Assembly: GCA_936928855.1 (NCBI GenBank)
Contig: CAKZHZ010000063.1
Location: forward strand, 1-47,549
From: an uncultured Polycyclovorans sp.
GTDB taxonomy: Bacteria; Pseudomonadota; Gammaproteobacteria; Nevskiales; Nevskiaceae
DNA length: 47,549 nt
Reading direction: 5' to 3'
This document shows, in pieces, positions 41,803-47,549 of this stretch; within the stretch, counting starts at the first letter, position 1; the number at the start of each line of letters is the position of its first letter. A program made the translations under genes and the position numbers. The notes beneath the pieces were generated by a model. That model made no database searches and was not told where the DNA came from. It was given only the letters and a program-made list of their open reading frames with translations.

Positions 41803-42988
41803 GAGCGGCGCGCTCCATTGTCGGGATTTCGGTTTCCAGGTCGGCCACGCTGGGCGTCTCGCTGGGCGGCAGCACCTGCCGCGCGTTCTGCATGGCCCGC
41901 AGCACGAGGTCGGCGGCGCGGGCGGTGTGAAGATCCTCGGGCACACGCTGACCGTCCGAGATCACCGTGATCGGCAACTGGCGCTCCAGCGCCACCGACA
42001 AGGCACCGCCAAGCCGGGTGCATTCGTCCACCTTGGTCAGCACCAGCGCCTGCGGCCGTACCGGGGCGAAGCGGCTGACCGCCGCCTCCAGGTCCTCGCG
42101 CTGCTGGCCGGCGGACAACACCAGCCAGGTACTCAGCACCTCGGGCATCGCCCCCAGCACCTCCAGCGCCTCGGCCAGTCGGGTATCGGCCGGGCTCATG
42201 CCCGGGGTATCGATGAACACGCAGCGGCAGTCCGCCAGCTCCGCCAGCCGCGCCGACAGCTGATCCGGCGACGGCACGATGAACAACGGCACCCCGAGCA
42301 GTCGGGCGTAGGTGGAAAGCTGTTCCTCGGCACCGATGCGATAGGTATCCAGCGACGCGACGGCCACCTGGCGTGCGCCGAATCGGCGCACCGCGCGCTC
42401 GGCCAGCTTGGCAAGCGTGGTGGTCTTGCCGACCCCGGTGGGTCCCACCAGCGCAATCCGTCCGCCCTGCTCCAGCACCGTCGGCGGACTCACCTGCAGA
42501 TGGCGGGCGAGCCAGCCCACGGGAAGCACCCGTGTCCGCTGCTCGTCCGCATCCACCGGCAGGCTGGCGGCGGTGCGACGGGCCACGCGCGGGGAGAATC
42601 CCAGGGTTTCCATCAGCCGGTAGATGCGGGCACGGTTGGGATGCGCCTTGGCCAGCTGGGTTTCGTTGGCCTCCAGCGTCGCCTCAAGCAAGCCGCGCAA
42701 CTGCGCCAGTTCGGATTCAAGCCGGCGAATCTGCGGATCGACCGCCCACTCCACTGGTGTGTCGGCGCGGCCGGCTGCAATGCGGCGCGGACTGGGCACC
42801 GCCGGCTCAGTCTCGCCGCGCTGCACCGCCTGCCGCATCAGGGCTTCGTCGTAGTCCACCGCCGCCACCACCTCGATCCCGTCCTCACGGGTGTGGCTGG
42901 CGAGAATCACCGCATCCGGCCCCTGCTCTTCACGCACCCGGCGCATGGCCTCACGCATCGAGCTGGCAAGGAATCGTTTGATCTTCAT
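41795..42988 (-). CDS. flhF: FlhF, SRP-family GTPase for polar flagellar placement
   Basis: FlhF marks the cell pole for flagellar assembly. The 397-residue product starts MKIKRFLASSMREAMRRVRE, the conserved B domain. The N domain (about 85-170) is followed by the G domain with P-loop GPTGVGKTTT at 182-191. DTYRIGAEEQL, IDTPGMSP and LTKVDECTRLGGAL are the other GTPase motifs. It is translated between flhA and flhG. Together with FlhG it implies polar flagellation. Confidence 0.97.
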   Translation of the reverse strand: MKIKRFLASSMREAMRRVREEQGPDAVILASHTREDGIEVVAAVDYDEALMRQAVQRGETEPAVPSPRRIAAGRADTPVEWAVDPQIRRLESELAQLRGLLEATLEANETQLAKAHPNRARIYRLMETLGFSPRVARRTAASLPVDADEQRTRVLPVGWLARHLQVSPPTVLEQGGRIALVGPTGVGKTTTLAKLAERAVRRFGARQVAVASLDTYRIGAEEQLSTYARLLGVPLFIVPSPDQLSARLAELADCRCVFIDTPGMSPADTRLAEALEVLGAMPEVLSTWLVLSAGQQREDLEAAVSRFAPVRPQALVLTKVDECTRLGGALSVALERQLPITVISDGQRVPEDLHTARAADLVLRAMQNARQVLPPSETPSVADLETEIPTMERAAHA

Positions 42989-42991
42989 GGC

Positions 42992-45055
42992 TTACCCCAG
43001 TTGCCCGACATGGCGAATACGCGTGGTGTCCGGCAGTTCGTGGAAGGCGAGAACGTGGGCCTGGGGCACGGCGGCGCGAAGGAAACGCGCCAGGGTGTGT
43101 CGCAGGGTGCCGGGGACCAGCAGGACTGTCGGCTCGCCGACGGCGTCCTGCTGCCGGGCCTGGGTTTCCAACGAGGTTTGCAGTCGTTCCGCAAGGCCGG
43201 GCTCCAGGGCGTTCTGTGGCTGTTGCATGCCGTCCTGCAACAGCCGCTCCAGCGCGGACGAAAGGGTGAAAACGGGCAGATCAGCGGCACCCGGCGGGGC
43301 GATGCTCGCCACGATCTGCCGCGACAGCGCCTGCCGCACCGCCACCAGCAGGGCCTGCGGCTCCTGGGTGCGGGGCGCGTGTTCGGCCAGCGCCTCCAGC
43401 ACCCCGCGCACATTGCGCACTGGCACCCGCTCACCCAACAGCCCCTGCAGCACCCGGGTGAACACCGCCAGCGACAACACCTTGGGCACCAGGTCCTCGA
43501 CCAGTTTGGGGCTGTGCTGGGCCGTGGCGGTCAGCAGGGCCTGCGCCTCCTCGATCCCCAGCAGCTCCTGCGCGTGGTCACGCAGCAGCTGCGACAGATG
43601 GGTGGCGATGACAGTGGCGGCATCCACCACGGTGTAGCCCTGTGCCTGGGCGTAGGCGCGCTGCCCCGGCTCGATCCACAGCGCCGGCAGCCCGAACGCC
43701 GGATCCTGAGTGGCAATGCCTTCGACCGGCCCCAGCACCTGCCCGGCATCCAGTGCCAGATCGCGGTCCGGGTGGCACTCCCCGGCGGCCAGTTCGACCC
43801 CATGCAGCAGCACCCGATAGCGGTTGGGTGCCAGCTGCAGGTTGTCACGGACATGCACCGGCGGATAGAGAAACCCGAGCTCCTCCGACAGCTTGCGGCG
43901 AATCCCCCGGATGCGCGCCATCAGCTCGCCGCCACGCTGGGTGTCGGCCAGCGGAATCAGGCGGTAGCCCAGCTCCAGCCCCACCGGATCCACCGGCGGC
44001 AGATCCTGCCAGCCGAGTTCGGCCGGCGGCGCCTGCGTCTCCGCATGATCGGGATCGGCTGTCTGCGTGGCCTGGGCGCGGCGGTGCAGCCAATAGGCGC
44101 CACCGGCCAGCAGGGCCGCCAGCACCAGAAACGCCAGATTGGGCATACCCGGCACCAGGCCGATCAGCCCCATCAGGCCGGCGGCCATCGCCAGAGCGCG
44201 GCCGTCGCCGACCAGCTGGGTGTTCATCTGTCCGCCAATGGCCTGGGCTCGCGACATGCGCGTCACCAGAATGGCCACCGCCGTGGACAGCAACAGCGCC
44301 GGAATCTGCGCCACCAGACCATCCCCGATGGTCAGCAGTGCGTACACCTGAAAGGCCTCGCCAAACGACAGGCCATGCGCCATCGTGCCGATGCCGACGC
44401 CGCCCAGCACATTGACGAACAGGATCAGCAGCCCCGCCACCGCATCGCCCTTGACGAACTTGCTGGCGCCATCCATCGCGCCATAGAAGTCCGCCTCCTC
44501 GCGTACTTCCTCGCGCCGGGCTTTCGCCTCGTCGCGTGTCAGCAATCCGGCATTGAGATCGGCATCGATGGCCATCTGCCGGCCCGGCATGGCATCCAGC
44601 GTGAAGCGCGCCGACACTTCCGAGACGCGGCCGGCGCCCTTGGTGATCACGGCGAAATTGATGATGGTGAGAATCAGGAACACCACCAGGCCCACGGCAT
44701 AGTTGCCGCCGATCACGAAGTTGCCGAAGGCCTCGATCACCTGCCCGGCAGCGCCCGGCCCTTCATGGCCGCTGAGCAGCACCACGCGTGTCGACGCCAC
44801 ATTGAGCGCCAGCCGGAACAACGTCGCCAGCAGCAGCACCGTGGGAAACACCGTGAAATCCAGCGGCCGCATCACGTAGACCACGGCCAGCATCACCACC
44901 AGTGACAGCGCGATGTTGAGGGTGAAGAAGAAGTCCAGCGCCAGCGCCGGCAGCGGCACCACCACCATCGCCAGCAGCAGGAACACCACCACCGGCGCAC
45001 CGATGGCACTGGGAGCACGACCGCGGAACGACGACAGCGCAGCCAGTGCCTTCAT
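42992..45055 (-). CDS. flhA: FlhA, flagellar export gate protein
   Basis: FlhA is the ion-driven export-gate component. The 687-residue protein has about eight membrane helices in the first 320 residues, the FHIPEP-family block MRPLDFTVFPTVLLLATLFRLALNVASTR, and GRQMAIDADLNAGLLTRDEAKARR. A large cytosolic C-terminal domain docks chaperone-substrate complexes. I use the ATG at 45055 (MKALAALSSF), 22 bases after the flhB stop; the in-frame codons further upstream lie over flhB and look unnatural. Confidence 0.96.
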   Translation of the reverse strand: MKALAALSSFRGRAPSAIGAPVVVFLLLAMVVVPLPALALDFFFTLNIALSLVVMLAVVYVMRPLDFTVFPTVLLLATLFRLALNVASTRVVLLSGHEGPGAAGQVIEAFGNFVIGGNYAVGLVVFLILTIINFAVITKGAGRVSEVSARFTLDAMPGRQMAIDADLNAGLLTRDEAKARREEVREEADFYGAMDGASKFVKGDAVAGLLILFVNVLGGVGIGTMAHGLSFGEAFQVYALLTIGDGLVAQIPALLLSTAVAILVTRMSRAQAIGGQMNTQLVGDGRALAMAAGLMGLIGLVPGMPNLAFLVLAALLAGGAYWLHRRAQATQTADPDHAETQAPPAELGWQDLPPVDPVGLELGYRLIPLADTQRGGELMARIRGIRRKLSEELGFLYPPVHVRDNLQLAPNRYRVLLHGVELAAGECHPDRDLALDAGQVLGPVEGIATQDPAFGLPALWIEPGQRAYAQAQGYTVVDAATVIATHLSQLLRDHAQELLGIEEAQALLTATAQHSPKLVEDLVPKVLSLAVFTRVLQGLLGERVPVRNVRGVLEALAEHAPRTQEPQALLVAVRQALSRQIVASIAPPGAADLPVFTLSSALERLLQDGMQQPQNALEPGLAERLQTSLETQARQQDAVGEPTVLLVPGTLRHTLARFLRAAVPQAHVLAFHELPDTTRIRHVGQLG

Positions 45056-45077
45056 GCGTGGTTCGCCGCCAACATGC

Positions 45078-46193
45078 TCAGCCCTCCTCGAACGGTTTTC
45101 CCAGATCCGACGGCACTTCGGGTGCCGGGGGCGGCAGCGCTTCGCCACCGCGAATCCGATAGGCCCAGGTCAGCACCTGGGCGACCGCCGCATAGAGGGC
45201 GGCCGGAATCTCCTGACCAACGGTGCCGGTGCGGAACAGCGCGCGTGCCAGCGGTGGCGCCTCCAGCAACAGCACCTGCGCCTCACCGGCCTTGTCGCGG
45301 ATGGCGGCCGCCACCTCGTCGGCTCCCTTGGCCACCACCACCGGCGCCCGCATCTCGCCCGCGGCATAGCGCAGGGCGACGGCAAAGTGCGTCGGGTTGG
45401 TGACCACCACGTCAGCGCTGGCGACTGCCTCGATCATGCGACCGCGGCTGAGCTGCAGCGCCCGCTCCCGCCGCTTGGCCTTGACCTCCGGGCGCCCCTC
45501 CGATTCGATGAATTCGCGCTTGACCTCATCCCGGGTCATCCGCAGCTGGCGCTGGTGCTGCCAGAGCTGAAAGGGCACATCGATCGCCGCCACCACGGCC
45601 AGCCCGATCAGGCCGATCAACATCACCTCCAGCAGCATGCGGCCGGTTGCCGCCAGCGCCGCTGGCAGCGGCAGGGTCGACAGCCCGAGCAGACGATCGG
45701 CCTGGAAGGCGATCCACACCACCACCAGCCCACCGATCAGGACCATCTTGCCCAATGCCTTCAGCAGCTCGGCCGCCGCCTGCGCGGAGACCAGCCGTGC
45801 CAAACCCTTGAGGGGGTCGAGACGCTTCAGGTCCGGTGTCAGTCCCTTCGGCGACAGATGCAGCCCGCCAATCAGGGGCGGCGATGCCAGCGACACCAGC
45901 CAGGGCACCAACACCAGCAGCAGGACGGCCGAAGCCCCGGCCTTGAGGGCCAACCCGAGCGCCGCCACCGGATCGCCATGGAGATCCCCGGCGCGCGCCA
46001 AGGCCGCTGCCACGCCCTCCGCCAGAGCGGCCAACGCTGATCCGCCGAAGGCCACCAGCATCAGTGCGCCAGCGGTGGTCACCAAGGCCGATGCCAGCTC
46101 GCGTGACCGTGCGATCTGCCCTTCTTCACGTGCTTTCTGCAGCCGTCGCTCGGTCGGCTTCTCGGTGCGTTCGCCGGCGTCGGATTCGCTCAT
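45078..46193 (-). CDS. flhB: FlhB, flagellar export switch protein
   Basis: FlhB controls the switch from hook to filament substrates by self-cleavage at NPTH. The 371-residue product begins SDAGERTEKPTERRLQKAREEGQ and has four membrane helices. The autocleavage motif is Asn266-Pro-Thr-His269 in DVVVTNPTHFAVALRY. The ATG overlaps the fliR stop as ATGA. The C-terminal tail extends about 15 residues past the conserved AWAYRIRGG-like segment. Confidence 0.97.
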   Translation of the reverse strand: MSESDAGERTEKPTERRLQKAREEGQIARSRELASALVTTAGALMLVAFGGSALAALAEGVAAALARAGDLHGDPVAALGLALKAGASAVLLLVLVPWLVSLASPPLIGGLHLSPKGLTPDLKRLDPLKGLARLVSAQAAAELLKALGKMVLIGGLVVVWIAFQADRLLGLSTLPLPAALAATGRMLLEVMLIGLIGLAVVAAIDVPFQLWQHQRQLRMTRDEVKREFIESEGRPEVKAKRRERALQLSRGRMIEAVASADVVVTNPTHFAVALRYAAGEMRAPVVVAKGADEVAAAIRDKAGEAQVLLLEAPPLARALFRTGTVGQEIPAALYAAVAQVLTWAYRIRGGEALPPPAPEVPSDLGKPFEEG

Positions 46194-46972
46194 GGTGGCG
46201 CCGCCCAGGTCCGTTGCACGGCATCAAGAAAGCTGTCCCAGTACTGCGACAGCGGCGTGCCCATCTGCGGCATCCACAGCCACAGCAGCAGCAGCAGCGC
46301 CATCAGCGCCGCCGGCAGGCCGATGGCAAACAGGTTGAGTGCCGGCGCCGCCCGGCTGACCAGACCGAAGCCCAGCTGGACCACCAGCAGGCTGGCCAAC
46401 ACCGGCAGGGCGAGGCTCAGCCCCGCCTCCAGCATCGGCACCATCAACTGCAGCAGCGCCCACCACGGTGGCGCCTCGAACGGCCCGCTGACCGGCACCG
46501 CCACATAGCTGTAGGCCAGCAGCCGGATCAGCGCGTGATGACCATCCAGCGCCAGAAACAACAGGCTGGCGAAGGCCATCAGCAGGCTGCCGAGCACCGG
46601 CGATGCCGTCCCGCGCAACGGATCATTGACCTGCGCAAAGGACAGGCCGGCGGTGGCGCTGATCAGCTCCGACGCCAGCATCAGGGCCTCGAACAGCAAC
46701 TGCAGCAAGGTGCCCAGCAGCAGACCGATGGCGACGTTGACGATCACCGCCAGCCACCACGCCGCGCTGAACAGCACGGGCGACGCCACCGGGGGCAGCA
46801 CCGCCGCCAGAATCGGCGTCAGCACCACCGCCAGCAGCAGACGGATGCGCGCCGGCACCGCCCGTCCACCGAGCACCGGCGCGGTCACCACGAAGGCACT
46901 CACCCGCAGGCCGGTCCAGGTGCTTTGCAGCAGGCCGCCCCACAGGGCGATGGTGACATCGCCGGTGATCAT
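46190..46972 (-). CDS. fliR: FliR, flagellar export gate protein
   Basis: FliR is a core membrane subunit of the export gate with FliP and FliQ. The 260-residue protein has about six membrane helices, with the family segments FVVTAPVLGGRAVPARIRLLLA and LQLLFEALMLASELISATAGLSFA. Its ATG (46972) is the first triplet of a 95-base hairpin repeat, and the only visible ribosome site (GAGGG, about nine bases upstream) lies in that repeat. In many genomes fliQ and fliR are closely packed; here 223 bases separate them. Confidence 0.94.
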   Translation of the reverse strand: MITGDVTIALWGGLLQSTWTGLRVSAFVVTAPVLGGRAVPARIRLLLAVVLTPILAAVLPPVASPVLFSAAWWLAVIVNVAIGLLLGTLLQLLFEALMLASELISATAGLSFAQVNDPLRGTASPVLGSLLMAFASLLFLALDGHHALIRLLAYSYVAVPVSGPFEAPPWWALLQLMVPMLEAGLSLALPVLASLLVVQLGFGLVSRAAPALNLFAIGLPAALMALLLLLWLWMPQMGTPLSQYWDSFLDAVQRTWAAPP

Positions 46973-47190
46973 CCTGGCGAACCCTCATCGCGCGAATACA
47001 CTCCGGCCCCGGCATCCATGCCGGGTCGTTCGCCCCACCTGCGAGCAGTGCTCGCAACAGCGGTTGTGGTGCCGCGGACATCACACTGCGCCGGCCATCC
47101 TGGCGAACCGTCATCGCGCGAATACACTCCGGCCCCGGCATCCTTGCCGGGGCGTTCGCCCCACCTGCGAGCAGTGCTCGCAACAGCGGT
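46970..47190. repeat. Pair of 95 bp hairpin repeats between fliQ and fliR
   Basis: Copy A is 46970-47064 and copy B is 47096-47190, in direct orientation, differing at three positions. Each contains a stem of the type CCCCGGCA-TCC(A/T)-TGCCGGGG (perfect in B, one terminal mismatch in A) and a second stem TGCGAGC-AGT-GCTCGCA, identical in both. This fills almost the whole 223-base gap between fliQ and fliR. Copy A includes the fliR start codon. It is a REP/BIME-type element. Confidence 0.92.
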
Positions 47191-47195
47191 GGGGC

Positions 47196-47465
47196 TCACC
47201 CTACCCATTGTGGGATGGAGAGGATGAGGGCGCGGGTGTAGTCAACGATCACCCGCAGCATCCACGGGCCCGTCAACACCAGGGCGGCCGCCACGGCCAG
47301 CACCTTGGGGATGAACGACAGGGTCATTTCGTTGATCTGCGTGGCCGCCTGGAACAGGCCGATCAGCAGGCCGGCGAGCAGTGCCGACAGCAGCAGTGGC
47401 GCGGCCAGAAGCACCGCCACCTCGATGGCGGCACGCCCCTGGGTGAGGACGTCCTCCGGACTCAC
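47196..47465 (-). CDS. fliQ: FliQ, flagellar export gate protein
   Basis: FliQ is a small gate subunit with two membrane helices. The 89-residue length is standard. The sequence MSPEDVLTQGRAAIEVAVLL, LLIGLFQAATQINEMTLSFI and PWMLRVIVDY matches the family. The start is GTG at 47465, overlapping the fliP stop as GTGA. The downstream end abuts the repeat pair. Confidence 0.96.
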   Translation of the reverse strand: MSPEDVLTQGRAAIEVAVLLAAPLLLSALLAGLLIGLFQAATQINEMTLSFIPKVLAVAAALVLTGPWMLRVIVDYTRALILSIPQWVG

Positions 47466-47549
47466 CCGAAGCTCCGCACCAGCGAACCGGCCACCAGCGT
47501 CCAGCCGTCCACCAGCACGAACAGCATCAGCTTGAACGGCAGCGAGATC
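47462..47549 (-). CDS. fliP: FliP export gate protein, C-terminal fragment
   Basis: Only the last 29 codons are in the window; the gene begins beyond the right edge. The peptide ISLPFKLMLFVLVDGWTLV, ending VRSFG, is the highly conserved FliP C-terminus. It directly precedes fliQ with a GTGA overlap, the standard fliPQR order. Confidence 0.95.
   Translation of the reverse strand, partial: ISLPFKLMLFVLVDGWTLVAGSLVRSFG

Noticed and set aside
41288..44905. 1205-residue open frame on the plus strand
   Set aside because: It is antisense to flhG, flhF and flhA, all clear genes. The protein is low-complexity His/Gln/Arg-rich, typical of shadow frames in GC-rich DNA.
46969..47208. 79-residue minus-strand frame with two copies of a WGERPGxDAGAGVYSRD-type peptide
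   Set aside because: It is the translation of the 95 bp repeat pair between fliQ and fliR, with no independent coding evidence.

Overview
The window is GC-rich DNA, almost completely coding, from a motile, polarly flagellated gammaproteobacterium. The evidence is the presence of flhF and flhG, the order flhB-flhA-flhF-flhG-fliA-cheY-cheZ-cheA-motA-motB-cheW, a CheZ, a divergent cheV/flgA pair, and a Vibrio-type TonB2 cluster with TtpC and DUF3450. The gene mix (DUF1329, a long-chain-type acyl-CoA dehydrogenase, DUF2061) suggests a marine or hydrocarbon- or lipid-associated lineage such as Nevskiales/Salinisphaerales or a Chromatiales relative. That placement is inference only.

Region 1 (1-11289) is the rod-hook operon. 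On the minus strand it reads cheV, flgB, C, D, E, F, G, H, I, J, K and the first 20 codons of flgL. On the plus strand it reads flgA, then flgM-flgN, with a small secreted cysteine-repeat protein on the minus strand between flgA and flgM. Region 2 (11275-22236) is a chemosensory block on the minus strand, in transcription order: a STAS protein, cheY, cheA, cheW, a triple-PAS receptor, cheR, cheD, cheB, a sensor-less receptor, and an orphan soluble histidine kinase. Good FliA (sigma-28) promoter matches lie before cheV, flgM and the sensor-less receptor, with a weaker one before the STAS gene. Together with flgM, flgN and fliA in the same window, this gives most of the late-flagellar regulatory circuit.

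Region 3 (22374-35482) is a roughly 13 kb non-flagellar island. It holds a DUF3047-like protein, a UbiB/ADCK-type atypical kinase with a divergent DUF6918-like protein, and a tightly overlapping seven-gene operon: alpha/beta hydrolase, DUF3450, TtpC, ExbB, ExbD, TonB, and a large secreted protein in which a TPR array is fused in frame to a complete DUF1329 domain. A Fur-box-like site lies just upstream, in front of a DUF2061 gene. A DUF6265 protein and an acyl-CoA dehydrogenase follow on the plus strand, then an 89-90 bp hairpin-repeat array and a DUF1428 gene. The TPR-DUF1329 fusion inside a TonB energy-coupling operon that also carries a hydrolase is the most novel feature. I read it as a candidate TonB-powered envelope system for a lipid-like substrate, and that function is a hypothesis.

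Region 4 (35460-47549) is the second flagellar block, all on the minus strand: the last 29 codons of fliP, then fliQ, fliR, flhB, flhA, flhF, flhG, fliA, cheY, cheZ, cheA, motA, motB and cheW. A pair of near-identical 95 bp hairpin repeats separates fliQ from fliR. This block supplies the export gate, polar placement and number control, the flagellar sigma factor, the motor-facing chemotaxis pathway and the stator.
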